Source: Pseudomonas caspiana (GTDB lineage: Bacteria; Pseudomonadota; Gammaproteobacteria; Pseudomonadales; Pseudomonadaceae). Taken from it: a DNA stretch of 64,000 nucleotides. Shown here piece after piece: positions 7,730 through 16,888 of this stretch. A program made the translations under genes and the position numbers. The stretch covers positions 149,868 through 213,867 of the forward strand of contig NZ_LOHF01000005.1 of NCBI RefSeq assembly GCF_002158995.1. The letters are read 5' to 3'. Below the pieces are notes generated by a model. That model saw only the letters and a program-made list of their open reading frames with translations, made no database searches and was not told the origin of the DNA. How positions within the stretch are numbered: position 1 is the stretch's first letter; each line of letters starts with the position of its first letter.

Positions 7730-8650
7730 ATGACCAGCCCTTCATCTTCTGCCGAATCGCCACGTCGCCTACCTCGTCCGCGCTGGTATGTCTGGCTGTT
7801 GCTGGTGATGGTGATTGGCGGCGGCGTTGCTCATGCAATGCATTGGGATGATCGCGGCCTGCTGTGGCTGGGTGAGCGTTTCGAAAGTCTTGCCAACCGT
7901 AAGGCCAGCGTCTGGCTGCCGGACTACGTTGTCGATATCGACGCTAAAGTGCTTCCAGGCATGGAGGACGACGAAGCGTCGGATGTGTCTTATAACCCTG
8001 TGACCAAAACGCTTTTTGCGGTCATGGGCAAGCACCCATTTCTGGTCGAACTGACTCTCAAAGGCGACGTGCTACGCAAGATCCCGTTGATTGGGTGGAG
8101 CAATCCTGAGGCGGTTGCCGTCATGGAAAATGGCTTCGTGGCTATCAGCGATGAGCGTCAGCATCATCTGACTATCGTTAAGGTCACGCCAGAAACCACC
8201 ACCCTGAACATCGCTGATTTCCGGGAATACGACCTCGGTCCTTCCGATAATCAGAATAAAGCGTTCGAGGGCACTGCCTGGGATCCGCGTCGCCAGCAAT
8301 TGCTGTTGGGAGAGGAGCGCCCCGCTGCGATATTCACCTGGGAGAGCGATGGTAGCGACGTATTGAAAGGTGAGAAGCAAAAGGTCGAGAGCAAGTCTCT
8401 GGACATGCGCAATCTCTCCTCGTTGACCGTCGAGCCCCGTACCGGGCACACACTGGCGCTGTCCGCGGACTCGCACATGCTGCTGGAACTGGATGAAAAC
8501 GGCCAACAGGTCAGCTTCATGACCCTGCTGGGAGGTTTCAACGGTTTGAAAGACACTATCCCACGCGCTGAAGGCGTAGCGTTTGACGACGACGGCAATT
8601 TGTACATCGTCAGCGAGCCTAACCTGTTTTATTCGTTTAAGAAGAAGTGA
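7730..8650 (+). CDS. Membrane-anchored SdiA-regulated-type beta-propeller protein (copy 1)
   Basis: A 306-residue protein. The second ATG (7730) is chosen because ttggga lies at correct spacing before it and would abut the ATG at 7724. A short Pro/Arg-rich N-terminus is followed by one membrane segment (WYVWLLLVMVIGGGVAHAM), then a periplasmic domain with repeated strands (VSYNPVTKTLFAVMG, EAVAVMENGFVAISDERQ, FEGTAWDPRRQQLLLGEERP) characteristic of the SdiA-regulated / YjiK family. The fold is known but no enzymatic role is established. It is paralogous to the next gene, sharing GFGDSEAV/SNPEAV-type and VSEPNLFYxFKK endings. Confidence 0.85.
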   Translation: MTSPSSSAESPRRLPRPRWYVWLLLVMVIGGGVAHAMHWDDRGLLWLGERFESLANRKASVWLPDYVVDIDAKVLPGMEDDEASDVSYNPVTKTLFAVMGKHPFLVELTLKGDVLRKIPLIGWSNPEAVAVMENGFVAISDERQHHLTIVKVTPETTTLNIADFREYDLGPSDNQNKAFEGTAWDPRRQQLLLGEERPAAIFTWESDGSDVLKGEKQKVESKSLDMRNLSSLTVEPRTGHTLALSADSHMLLELDENGQQVSFMTLLGGFNGLKDTIPRAEGVAFDDDGNLYIVSEPNLFYSFKKK

Positions 8651-8714
8651 TTCGCAGAGTCTTTTTGAGGCCTCGGTCTCCCCGAGACCACGCTGTAGCC
8701 CAGCAAGCAAGGCC

Positions 8715-8822
8715 CCTGTAGGAGTGAGCTTGCTCGCGATTGCGGTCTTTGATTAAAAAAGTAATGCCAGGAAATACGCTATCGCGAGCAAGGTGGGGCG
8801 CCACCCCGGTCACTCCTACAGG
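8715..8822. repeat. REPIN (GTGAGCTTGCTCGCGAT family) with a nested palindrome in one arm
   Basis: Left arm cctgtaggagtgagcttgct is regular. The right arm carries an extra GC-rich palindrome (ggtggggcgccaccccggt) between agcaa and cactcctaca. It separates the two paralogous SdiA-regulated-type genes. Confidence 0.85.
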
Positions 8823-8908
8823 AGTAGCGTCTAGTGGCTCTGCGCCATTAAGTTTCAATTCATATTCGCATGGTATCCATGCTATCCCCTGAACCTTGAG
8901 CAACCTGA

Positions 8909-9811
8909 ATGCGCCTGCTTCTCTCCCGAAAAATCCTCATACCTCTGATCATTCTTCTCACTGTATTGGCGTTTTTTGCGGGCCGTGAGTATCGCGTCGT
9001 TGAACGTGCATCCTTCAACTGGAGGATTTTGTGGCAAGGCGAGGACGCTCAGGCTATCGGCTTGGGGGGTTATAGGGTCGTCGTTGAAGCTCAACCGATT
9101 GCGGGTCTTGATTCTGATGCGTCGGCCCTGAGCTATGATCCGGATCGCAAAAGCCTGTTCACGGTGACTAACAAAGACGCCCAACTGGTTGAACTAAGCC
9201 TGGATGGCCGAACTCTGCGCCGCATCCCTCTGACAGGGTTCGGTGACTCAGAAGCGGTCGAATACATAAGCCCTGGCGTTTATGTCATTAGCGATGAGCG
9301 CAAGCAGCGCCTGATCAAGATCCACGTCGATGATGAAACCACTTTTCTGGACGCCAAAGATGCCGAGCAACTGACACTGGGTATCGGCTCCGGTAATAAC
9401 AATGGTTACGAAGGCTTGGCGTATGACACGAAAGGCCAGCGTCTTTTTGTCGCCAAGGAGCGTCGACCTGTCCAGATAATCGAGGTGCGCGGCTTCCCGT
9501 ATGCCACCGTCGAAACGCCTAATGTAGAGGTGTCTTCCGACTCCCGGCGTAATGCAGAGATTTTTGTGCGGGACATTTCCAGTTTGCAGTTCGACGAGCG
9601 TAGCGGTCATCTGCTGGCGCTGTCGGATGAGTCCCGACAAATCGTTGAGCTCGATACCAAAGGCCGGGCGGTGGGTAATGTTTCTTTGAGCCAGGGTTCA
9701 ATGGGCCTGCGCAAAACCGTGCCGCAGGCCGAGGGCATCGCCATGGATGACGAAGGTACCCTGTACCTGGTGAGCGAGCCGAATCTGTTTTATGTGTTCA
9801 AGAAGCCCTGA
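8909..9811 (+). CDS. Membrane-anchored SdiA-regulated-type beta-propeller protein (copy 2)
   Basis: A 300-residue paralogue of the preceding gene. An N-terminal membrane anchor (residues 8-24, KILIPLIILLTVLAFFA) is followed by propeller repeats: ALSYDPDRKSLFTVTNKDAQ, GDSEAVEYISPGVYVISDER, YEGLAYDTKGQRLFVAKERR, SLQFDERSGHLLALSDESRQ and EGIAMDDEGTLYLVSEPNLF. The tandem pair lies between the FAH terminator and rpiA. The function is unknown. The two copies are clearly divergent, so the duplication is not recent. Confidence 0.85.
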   Translation: MRLLLSRKILIPLIILLTVLAFFAGREYRVVERASFNWRILWQGEDAQAIGLGGYRVVVEAQPIAGLDSDASALSYDPDRKSLFTVTNKDAQLVELSLDGRTLRRIPLTGFGDSEAVEYISPGVYVISDERKQRLIKIHVDDETTFLDAKDAEQLTLGIGSGNNNGYEGLAYDTKGQRLFVAKERRPVQIIEVRGFPYATVETPNVEVSSDSRRNAEIFVRDISSLQFDERSGHLLALSDESRQIVELDTKGRAVGNVSLSQGSMGLRKTVPQAEGIAMDDEGTLYLVSEPNLFYVFKKP

Positions 9812-9822
9812 GCAGCGCGCCT

Positions 9823-9918
9823 GACGTGGGACCGGCTTCAGCCGGGAAGGCAGCATTCCTGACGATAAAGATGTAGCGAATGTACCAATCCCTTCCCGGC
9901 TAAAGCCGGTCCCACGTC
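9823..9918. repeat. REPIN (GTGGGACCGGCTTTAGCCGGGAAG family)
   Basis: gacgtgggaccggcttcagc pairs with gctaaagccggtcccacgtc. Same family as 19695-19790, 39609-39703 and 52379-52474. Confidence 0.88.
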
Positions 9919-9934
9919 AAGCTCGCGAAGGCAA

Positions 9935-10606
9935 TCAACGCGTCAGCGTCTTAACCCCTTCACTTGTCCCCAACAGCAGCAAATCTGCCGGGCGCGCAGC
10001 AAACAGGCCATTAGTCACAACGCCGACGATTGCGTTGATCTGGTTTTCCAGCTCAGCCGGATTGGTGATGTTCATGTTGTGCACATCAAGAATGATATTG
10101 CCGTTATCGGTCAGCACGCCTTCGCGATAAACCGGGTCGCCGCCCAGTTTCACCAGTTGGCGGGCAACGTGGCTGCGCGCCATCGGGATCACTTCGACCG
10201 GCAGCGGGAATGCGCCGAGTACCGAGACCAGCTTGCTGGCGTCAGCGATGCAGATAAAGGTCTTGGCAACGGCTGCGACGATTTTTTCGCGGGTCAATGC
10301 TGCGCCGCCGCCCTTGATCAGATTCAGATGCTCGTCGCTTTCATCAGCGCCGTCGATGTAGAACTCCAGATCACTGACGGTATTGAGCTCGTACACCGGA
10401 ATGCCGTGGCCTTTGAGGCGTGCGGCCGTGGCTTCGGAGCTGGCAACTGCGCCGTCGAATGCGCCTTTGTGCTGGGCAAGTGCATCAATGAAGCAGTTGG
10501 CAGTGGAGCCGGTGCCGACGCCGACGATGCTTTTATCGTCCAGTTTCGGAAGGATGAAGTCCACGGCGGCCTGCGCCACGGCTTGTTTGAGTTGATCCTG
10601 GTTCAT
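9935..10606 (-). CDS. rpiA: Ribose-5-phosphate isomerase A
   Basis: A 223-residue enzyme that interconverts ribose-5-phosphate and ribulose-5-phosphate in the pentose phosphate pathway. Start at 10606 ([10 protein letters not shown]) is at the expected family length; a longer reading to 10705 begins inside a REPIN and is rejected. Visible motifs are the phosphate-binding GVGTGSTA (29-36), the catalytic-site DGADE (Asp85, Asp88), [11 protein letters not shown] (Lys98, Glu107) and [10 protein letters not shown] near the end. It is divergent from ilvA. Confidence 0.97.
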   Translation of the reverse strand: MNQDQLKQAVAQAAVDFILPKLDDKSIVGVGTGSTANCFIDALAQHKGAFDGAVASSEATAARLKGHGIPVYELNTVSDLEFYIDGADESDEHLNLIKGGGAALTREKIVAAVAKTFICIADASKLVSVLGAFPLPVEVIPMARSHVARQLVKLGGDPVYREGVLTDNGNIILDVHNMNITNPAELENQINAIVGVVTNGLFAARPADLLLLGTSEGVKTLTR

Positions 10607-10639
10607 GCGGGCTCCACGGGTGCCTGGTTGTTCACGTAT

Positions 10640-10719
10640 GGTAGGAGCGAACTTGTTCGCGAGGGGGCCAAGTCTGCGTACACAGGCACAACGCCTCGCG
10701 AACAAGTTCGCTCCTACCG
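10640..10719. repeat. REPIN (GCGAACTTGTTCGCGAG family) between rpiA and ilvA
   Basis: ggtaggagcgaacttgttcg with its exact complement. Same family as 33160-33248. It fills much of the 236-bp rpiA-ilvA divergent gap. Confidence 0.88.
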
Positions 10720-10842
10720 GTAATGTGTAAAAGGGCGCGCATTATAGCGACATGCCAGCGCCAAAGCCCCGTGATTCGTGTGGTCGTGCATCGGAGTGCG
10801 GGTTAGACTTCCCGTCCTTGCCCTTTCGCCAGTGATGTCGCC

Positions 10843-12360
10843 GTGATGCTTGAACAGTACGTCAAAAAAATTCTCACCTCCCGTGTCTACGACGTGGCCG
10901 TGGAAACCCCGCTGCAGGGCGCTCGTCAGTTGTCCGAGCGACTGGGCAACCAGGTGCTGCTCAAGCGCGAAGACTTGCAGCCCGTGTTCTCGTTCAAGAT
11001 CCGTGGCGCCTATAACAAGCTGGCGCAGCTCAGCCCTGAAGAACTGGCCCGTGGCGTAGTGACGGCCTCGGCAGGCAATCATGCGCAAGGCCTGGCGCTG
11101 GCGGCTAAGACGCTGGGTGTCGAAGCCACCATCGTGATGCCTAAAACTACCCCTGAGATCAAGGTCGAGGGTGTACGTTCTCGCGGCGGTAAGGTGGTAC
11201 TGCACGGCGACTCGTTCCCGGAAGCACTGGCTTATTCGCTGAAGCTGGTCGAGGAAATGGGCTTCGTTTACATCCACCCGTATGACGATCCAGACACGAT
11301 TGCCGGGCAAGGCACTGTGGCAATGGAGATTCTTCGTCAGCATCAGGGCCCGCTGGACGCAATTTTCGTCCCAGTGGGCGGCGGCGGTTTGATCGCTGGT
11401 ATTGCGGCCTACGTGAAATACCTGCGTCCCGACATCAAAGTAATCGGCGTCGAGCCGGATGATTCCAACTGCCTGCAACAGGCCATGGCCTATGGCGAGC
11501 GGGTTGTGCTGCAGCAGGTCGGGTTGTTCGCCGATGGTGTAGCGGTCGCGCAGATTGGTCAGTACACCTTCGACATCTGCAAGGATTACGTCGACGAAGT
11601 GATCACCGTCAGCACCGACGAAATATGTGCGGCGATCAAGGATATTTACGACGATACCCGCTCGATCACCGAGCCGGCTGGCGCTCTGGGCGTGGCCGGG
11701 ATCAAGAAGTACGTCGAACATTACGAAGTCAGCGGCCAGACCTTTGTCGCGATCGACTCCGGTGCCAACGTCAACTTCGACCGCTTGCGTCACGTCGCCG
11801 AGCGCGCCGAACTGGGCGAAGGTCGCGAGGCGATCATCGCCGTGACCATCCCCGAGCAGCCCGGCAGCTTCAAGGCCTTCTGCGAAGCCATTGGCAAACG
11901 CCAGATCACCGAGTTCAACTATCGTTACCACACCGACCGTGAAGCGCACATTTTTGTCGGCGTGCAGACGCATCCGGACACTGATCCACGTAAAGGTCTG
12001 ATCACGAGCCTCACCGAGCAGGGCTTCCCGGTGATCGACCTGACCGACAACGAACTGGCCAAGCTGCACATCCGGCACATGGTCGGCGGGCATGCCGAGC
12101 GGGTCAGCGACGAAGTGGTGTTCCGTTTTGAGTTCCCGGAGCGGCCGGGTGCGCTGTTCAACTTCCTCAACAAACTGGGCGGCCAGTGGACGATTTCGAT
12201 GTTCCATTACCGCAACCACGGCGCAGCCGACGGCCGGGTTGTAGCGGGCCTGGTGGTGCCGGAGGACGAGCGGCACCTGGTCCCGGCGGCACTGGCCGAG
12301 ATTGGCTATCCGTACTGGGATGAGAGCGAGAATCCGGCTTATAAGCTGTTTTTGGGGTGA
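10843..12360 (+). CDS. ilvA: Threonine ammonia-lyase, biosynthetic
   Basis: A 505-residue PLP enzyme that deaminates threonine to 2-oxobutyrate, the first step toward isoleucine. The PLP lysine is Lys51 in SFKIRGAYN, and the phosphate-binding glycine loop is PVGGGGLIAG. After about residue 325 there are two ACT-like regulatory domains (IAVTIPEQPGSFKAF and FRFEFPERPGALFNF), the long allosteric form normally inhibited by isoleucine. It is divergent from rpiA. Confidence 0.97.
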   Translation: MMLEQYVKKILTSRVYDVAVETPLQGARQLSERLGNQVLLKREDLQPVFSFKIRGAYNKLAQLSPEELARGVVTASAGNHAQGLALAAKTLGVEATIVMPKTTPEIKVEGVRSRGGKVVLHGDSFPEALAYSLKLVEEMGFVYIHPYDDPDTIAGQGTVAMEILRQHQGPLDAIFVPVGGGGLIAGIAAYVKYLRPDIKVIGVEPDDSNCLQQAMAYGERVVLQQVGLFADGVAVAQIGQYTFDICKDYVDEVITVSTDEICAAIKDIYDDTRSITEPAGALGVAGIKKYVEHYEVSGQTFVAIDSGANVNFDRLRHVAERAELGEGREAIIAVTIPEQPGSFKAFCEAIGKRQITEFNYRYHTDREAHIFVGVQTHPDTDPRKGLITSLTEQGFPVIDLTDNELAKLHIRHMVGGHAERVSDEVVFRFEFPERPGALFNFLNKLGGQWTISMFHYRNHGAADGRVVAGLVVPEDERHLVPAALAEIGYPYWDESENPAYKLFLG

Positions 12361-12388
12361 ATGCAGTATTCCTGCGTGGGCAAGAATA

Positions 12389-12477
12389 TGTGGGAGCGGT
12401 GCTTGCCCGCGATACATGAGACGCAGCTAGACGACACACCGCGTTATCGTTTGTCGCGGGCAAGCACCGCTCCCACA
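12389..12477. repeat. REPIN (GTGGGAGCGGTGCTTGCCCGCGATA family)
   Basis: tgtgggagcggtgcttgccc with its complement. The loop (catgagacgcagctagacga onward) recurs at 26600-26660 and 31300-31350 in inverted orientation. Confidence 0.88.
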
Positions 12478-12520
12478 GGTAATCTGCGTTAAACCAACGC
12501 TTCAACTGGAACCTACGAAA

Positions 12521-12949
12521 ATGGACCATCTCACCGCCCTGAAAACCTTGCACATCTCGGCGACGGTGCTGTTTTTGCTAAGCGCCCTCGGTTTGACTAT
12601 CTGGTTGATCAAGGGCCGCAGGGCAGGGTTTACCACCAACCACACCCGCTTGTTACTACGTCCTCGGCTATTTGCCTGGATCCTGATGGGATTGTGCCTG
12701 CTGACCATGCCGATCACCGGTTGGTGGCTGGCGCACCTGGTTGGCTGGCCTCTTGGGCAAACCTGGGTATTAGCGAGCAGCGTGCTTTACACCTTGGGGG
12801 CGTTGAGCTGGCTGTGGCTGGTTGCGCGTTTGAACCGGTTGCGTATTGATCCAGCCAAGGCAGGGCTGAAATTCACCTTGGCGCTGGCGATTTTCAGTTT
12901 TGTCTGTTTTATCGCCATTGCCGGGTTGATGGGCGCCAAGCCGGTTTGA
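12521..12949 (+). CDS. DUF2269-family integral membrane protein
   Basis: A 142-residue protein with four hydrophobic segments (about residues 10-29, 48-66, 83-102 and 117-136), matching the four-helix DUF2269 family. It begins MDHLTALKTLHISATVLF, where a His near the first helix is conserved in this group. The function is unknown. It lies alone between ilvA and a convergent HAD phosphatase. Confidence 0.85.
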   Translation: MDHLTALKTLHISATVLFLLSALGLTIWLIKGRRAGFTTNHTRLLLRPRLFAWILMGLCLLTMPITGWWLAHLVGWPLGQTWVLASSVLYTLGALSWLWLVARLNRLRIDPAKAGLKFTLALAIFSFVCFIAIAGLMGAKPV

Positions 12950-12961
12950 CCGTTAGGCGTC

Positions 12962-13051
12962 TGTTGGGGCGAGGCTTGCCTGCGAATAAGTCGCTGCGGT
13001 GGAGCTGATAGATCGCGCAATCCTTCTTCGCGGGCAAGCCTCGCTCCAACA
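12962..13051. repeat. REPIN (GGCGAGGCTTGCCTGCGAA family)
   Basis: tgttggggcgaggcttgcct pairs with gcgggcaagcctcgctccaa. It sits in the convergent gap between the DUF2269 and HAD genes. Confidence 0.82.
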
Positions 13052-13057
13052 AACCAG

Positions 13058-13714
13058 TCAATTACGCAGTGTAATCACCGGCCAGCCACGGCTTTCAGCT
13101 TCGGCGCGCAATTTCGGGTCCGGGTCCACGGCTACCGGGTTGGCGACCTTTTCCAGCAGCGGCAGATCATTCAGCGAGTCGCTGTAAAAATAGCTGTCTT
13201 CCAGACTGAGCTGGTTCTCTTCCAGCCATCGATTGAGTCGTGTCACTTTGCCTTCGCGGAAGCACGGCACATCGGTGGTTCGTCCGGTATAGCGTCCGTC
13301 GACCATTTCGCATTCAGTCGCCAGCAGCGTCTCGATACCCAGGCGCTCAACGATCGGCCCGGTGACGAAGCGGTTGGTAGCGGTGATGACCACCAGCGTG
13401 TCGCCGGCTTCGCGATGCTTGGCGATCAGTTCCAGCGCCTTGGGCAAGATGATCGGTTCGATGCAATCACGCATGAAATCACGATGCCACGCGTCTAGCT
13501 GGGCCATCTCGGTGCTGCCGAGGATTTCCAGTGAGAAGTTCAGGTAGTCGGTCAGGTTCAAAGTCCCGGCCAGATAATCCTGATAGAACTCATCGTTGCG
13601 GGTTTTGTAAGTCGCGGTATCCAGGATGCCGCGTTCGCACAGGTAATCACCCCAGGCGTGGTCGCTGTCACCACCCAGAAGCGTGTTGTCGAGGTCGAAT
13701 AAAGCCAGGCGCAT
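13058..13714 (-). CDS. HAD-superfamily (SerB-like, subfamily IB) hydrolase
   Basis: A 218-residue protein starting at 13714 ([16 protein letters not shown]). The HAD motif I DLDNT (Asp7, Asp9), motif II in VVITATN and motif IV in [14 protein letters not shown] are all visible. The helical cap between motifs I and II is of the subfamily IB type (phosphoserine phosphatase-like). The substrate is uncertain; it is not SerB itself by length and cap. Pseudomonas genomes commonly carry this gene just upstream of, and divergent from, rppH, as here. Confidence 0.88.
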   Translation of the reverse strand: MRLALFDLDNTLLGGDSDHAWGDYLCERGILDTATYKTRNDEFYQDYLAGTLNLTDYLNFSLEILGSTEMAQLDAWHRDFMRDCIEPIILPKALELIAKHREAGDTLVVITATNRFVTGPIVERLGIETLLATECEMVDGRYTGRTTDVPCFREGKVTRLNRWLEENQLSLEDSYFYSDSLNDLPLLEKVANPVAVDPDPKLRAEAESRGWPVITLRN

Positions 13715-13856
13715 GCGGTTACTCGCTGAAATTGCTGAAAAAAGAGCACCAGAATACGAGGTTTTCACAACTCTTCACATAACCTGCTAAGCCTCGTTGC
13801 TGCTTTGATCGGCTTTGTGGAACAATGCGGTGACATGCGTTTGCGAGGTTGTTGCC

Positions 13857-14336
13857 GTGATCGACCCCGATGGTTTCCGTCCTAATGTCGGGATAATTCT
13901 GACAAACGACTCCGGCCAGGTCCTATGGGCTCGGCGAATCAACCAAGATGCCTGGCAGTTTCCACAGGGTGGTATCAACCCGCAGGAAACGCCGGAAGAC
14001 GCGCTTTATCGTGAATTGAACGAAGAAGTCGGGCTTGAACCTGAGGATGTGCAAATTCTTGCCTGTACTCGGGGTTGGTTGCGCTATCGTTTGCCGCAAC
14101 GTCTGGTCAGGACACACAGCCAACCGCTGTGCATTGGCCAGAAGCAAAAATGGTTTCTCCTGCGCCTGGTCTCCAATGAGCAGCGGGTGCGGATGGATTT
14201 GACCGGGAAACCGGAGTTCGATGGTTGGCGTTGGGTCAGCTATTGGTATCCGCTGGGTCAGGTGGTGACATTCAAGCGCGAGGTGTATCGACGCGCACTC
14301 AAAGAGCTTGCCCCGCGCCTCTTATCGCGCGACTGA
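13857..14336 (+). CDS. rppH: RNA pyrophosphohydrolase (Nudix)
   Basis: A 159-residue enzyme that converts 5'-triphosphate (or diphosphate) mRNA ends to monophosphate and so triggers RNase E decay. The start is the GTG at 13857 ([12 protein letters not shown]), matching the conserved N-terminus; a longer reading from 13815 is unsupported. The Nudix box [20 protein letters not shown] followed by VGL is intact. It ends 21 bp before ptsP and is probably co-transcribed with it, as in other gamma-proteobacteria. Confidence 0.96.
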   Translation: MIDPDGFRPNVGIILTNDSGQVLWARRINQDAWQFPQGGINPQETPEDALYRELNEEVGLEPEDVQILACTRGWLRYRLPQRLVRTHSQPLCIGQKQKWFLLRLVSNEQRVRMDLTGKPEFDGWRWVSYWYPLGQVVTFKREVYRRALKELAPRLLSRD

Positions 14337-14357
14337 CACGGAGTTCGACCCCGAGCC

Positions 14358-16637
14358 ATGCTCAATACGCTGCGCAAGATCGTCCAGGAAGTTAACTCCG
14401 CCAAGGATCTCAAGGCGGCGTTGGGGATTATTGTGTTACGCGTCAAAGAGGCCATGGGCAGCCAAGTCTGCTCGGTCTATTTGCTCGATCCCGAAAGTAA
14501 TCGCTTTGTGCTGATGGCCACCGAGGGCCTGAACAAGCGCTCCATCGGCAAAGTCAGCATGGCACCGAACGAGGGCCTGGTTGGCCTGGTCGGTACCCGT
14601 GAAGAACCGCTGAACCTCGAAAACGCCGCAGATCACCCGCGTTATCGCTACTTTGCCGAAACCGGCGAGGAGCGCTACGCGTCGTTCCTCGGCGCGCCGA
14701 TCATCCACCACCGTCGTGTGGTGGGGGTTCTGGTTATCCAGCAAAAGGAGCGCCGTCAGTTCGACGAGGGCGAAGAAGCCTTCCTCGTGACCATGAGCGC
14801 GCAACTCGCCGGGGTTATCGCTCACGCCGAGGCCACTGGCTCGATCCGCGGTCTGGGTCGTCAGGGCAAAGGTATCCAGGAAACCAAATTCGTTGGTGTT
14901 GCCGGTTCTCCCGGCGCGGCCGTGGGTGTCGCGGTGGTCATGCTGCCGCCTGCGGACCTCGAAGTGGTTCCTGACAAGACGGTCACCGACATAAAGGCCG
15001 AGCTGGCTCTGTTCCAGACGGCGCTGGAGGGTGTGCGCAGCGATATGCGGGCCCTGTCTGCGAAGCTCGCCAATCAGCTGCGACCTGAAGAGCGTGCACT
15101 GTTTGACGTGTACCTCATGATGCTGGATGACGCTTCACTGGGCAGCGAAGTGACCAATGTCATCAAGGCCGGTCAGTGGGCTCAAGGCGCATTGCGCTCG
15201 GTGGTCAACGAGCACGTCAAACGTTTCGAGTTGATGGACGACGCCTATCTGCGCGAGCGTGCTTCTGACGTTAAAGATCTTGGCCGTCGCTTGCTCGCGT
15301 ACTTGCAAGAGGCGCGGCAACAGACGCTGGTGTATCCAGATAACACGATCCTTGTCAGCGAAGAACTGACGGCCGCCATGCTGGGCGAAGTTCCGGAAGG
15401 CAAGCTGGCGGGGCTGGTGTCGGTACTCGGCTCCGGCAACTCCCACGTGGCGATTCTGGCCCGAGCCATGGGTATCCCCACGGTCATGGGTGTGGTCGAC
15501 CTGCCTTACTCCAAGGTCGACGGCATCGAACTGATCGTCGACGGCTACCACGGCGAAGTCTTCACCAACCCTAGCGATGTCATGCGTAAGCAGTTCGCCA
15601 AGGTCGTTGAAGAAGAACGCCAGTTGTCTCAAGGGCTGGACGCGCTGCGCGAGCTGCCTTGCGTCACTCTGGATGGCCATCGCATGCCGCTCTGGGTCAA
15701 CACCGGCTTGCTGGCTGACGTGGCTCGTGCCCAACAACGCGGTGCGGAAGGTGTGGGTCTGTATCGCACCGAAGTACCGTTCATGATCCAGCAACGCTTT
15801 CCGAGCGAGAAAGAACAGCTGGCGATTTATCGCGAGCAACTGGCAGCTTTCCACCCGCTGCCCGTGACCATGCGCAGCCTGGATATCGGCGGCGACAAGG
15901 CACTGTCCTACTTCCCGATCAAGGAAGAGAACCCGTTTCTGGGCTGGCGCGGTATTCGCGTCACTCTCGACCATCCGGAAATCTTCCTCGTGCAGACCCG
16001 CGCGATGCTCAAGGCCAGTGAGGGCTTGAACAACCTGCGGATTCTGCTGCCGATGATTTCCAGCACTCACGAAGTGGAAGAGGCGTTGCACCTTATCCAC
16101 AGGGCTTGGGGCGAAGTCCGCGACGAAGGCACCGATGTACCGATGCCGCCTGTTGGCGTGATGATCGAAGTGCCGGCTGCGGTTTATCAGACTCGTGATC
16201 TGGCGCGTCAGGTGGATTTCCTTTCGGTGGGCTCCAACGACTTGACTCAATATCTGCTGGCCGTGGATCGGAATAACCCACGGGTTGCAGACCTTTACGA
16301 CTACTTGCACCCGGCCGTGCTGCAAGCCCTTCAGAACGTGGTGCGCGATGCTCATGCTGAGGGCAAACCGGTCAGCATTTGCGGTGAAATGGCCGGCGAT
16401 CCTGCTGCTGCGGTGCTGTTGATGGCGATGGGCTTCGACAGCCTGTCAATGAACGCCACCAACCTGCCAAAAGTGAAGTGGATGCTGCGCCAGATCAATC
16501 TGAGCAAAGCCAAGGAATTGTTGGCGCAGTTGATGACCAACGACAACCCGCAAGTCATCAGCAGCTCGCTGCAACTGGCGCTGAAGAACCTGGGGTTGTC
16601 GCGGATGATCAATCCGGGGTCTGTGAAAGGGCATTGA
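14358..16637 (+). CDS. ptsP: Phosphoenolpyruvate-protein phosphotransferase, nitrogen PTS enzyme I
   Basis: A 759-residue enzyme that takes phosphate from PEP and passes it to NPr (PtsO) in the regulatory nitrogen PTS. An N-terminal GAF domain (about 1-160, starting MLNTLRKIVQEVNSAKDL) marks the PtsP form rather than sugar EI. The phospho-acceptor histidine is about residue 363 in GSGNSHVAILARAMG. The PEP-binding TIM barrel follows (RTEVPFM, SLDIGGDK, GWRGIR, SVGSNDLTQY, and the catalytic Cys in SICGEMAGD). It follows rppH by 21 bp. Confidence 0.97.
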   Translation: MLNTLRKIVQEVNSAKDLKAALGIIVLRVKEAMGSQVCSVYLLDPESNRFVLMATEGLNKRSIGKVSMAPNEGLVGLVGTREEPLNLENAADHPRYRYFAETGEERYASFLGAPIIHHRRVVGVLVIQQKERRQFDEGEEAFLVTMSAQLAGVIAHAEATGSIRGLGRQGKGIQETKFVGVAGSPGAAVGVAVVMLPPADLEVVPDKTVTDIKAELALFQTALEGVRSDMRALSAKLANQLRPEERALFDVYLMMLDDASLGSEVTNVIKAGQWAQGALRSVVNEHVKRFELMDDAYLRERASDVKDLGRRLLAYLQEARQQTLVYPDNTILVSEELTAAMLGEVPEGKLAGLVSVLGSGNSHVAILARAMGIPTVMGVVDLPYSKVDGIELIVDGYHGEVFTNPSDVMRKQFAKVVEEERQLSQGLDALRELPCVTLDGHRMPLWVNTGLLADVARAQQRGAEGVGLYRTEVPFMIQQRFPSEKEQLAIYREQLAAFHPLPVTMRSLDIGGDKALSYFPIKEENPFLGWRGIRVTLDHPEIFLVQTRAMLKASEGLNNLRILLPMISSTHEVEEALHLIHRAWGEVRDEGTDVPMPPVGVMIEVPAAVYQTRDLARQVDFLSVGSNDLTQYLLAVDRNNPRVADLYDYLHPAVLQALQNVVRDAHAEGKPVSICGEMAGDPAAAVLLMAMGFDSLSMNATNLPKVKWMLRQINLSKAKELLAQLMTNDNPQVISSSLQLALKNLGLSRMINPGSVKGH

Positions 16638-16665
16638 TTTCTAGCTTAGCTAGACAAACCCAGAC

Positions 16666-16757
16666 CTGTAGGAGCGTACGAGCACCGCGAGGCCGCGATA
16701 GCGGTGTATCAGACGGGACGCCATCGCTGCCTCGCGTTGCTCGTGAACTCCTACAGG
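16666..16757. repeat. REPIN (ACGAGCACCGCGAGG family)
   Basis: cctgtaggagcgtacgagca pairs imperfectly with tgctcgtgaactcctacagg, inner arms gaggccgcgatagcg and ccatcgctgcctcgc. First of two tandem REPINs after ptsP. Confidence 0.8.
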
Positions 16758-16770
16758 ATCTGCTTTCCCC

Positions 16771-16860
16771 TGTGGGAGCCGGGCTTGCCCGCGATTCAGG
16801 CCGCTCGTTGTATCAGGCATACCGAGTAATCTGTATCGCGGGCAAGCCCAGCTCCCACAA
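16771..16860. repeat. REPIN (GTGGGAGCCGGGCTTGCCCGCGAT family)
   Basis: tgtgggagccgggcttgccc pairs with gggcaagcccagctcccaca. It lies 13 bp after a REPIN of a different family. Confidence 0.88.
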
Positions 16861-16888
16861 ACGATCGCATTTCCGCTGTTGAGCTGTG

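Noticed and set aside
10714..12417. 567-residue open frame opposite ilvA
   Set aside because: Antisense shadow; its ends lie in two REPINs and it has no family resemblance.
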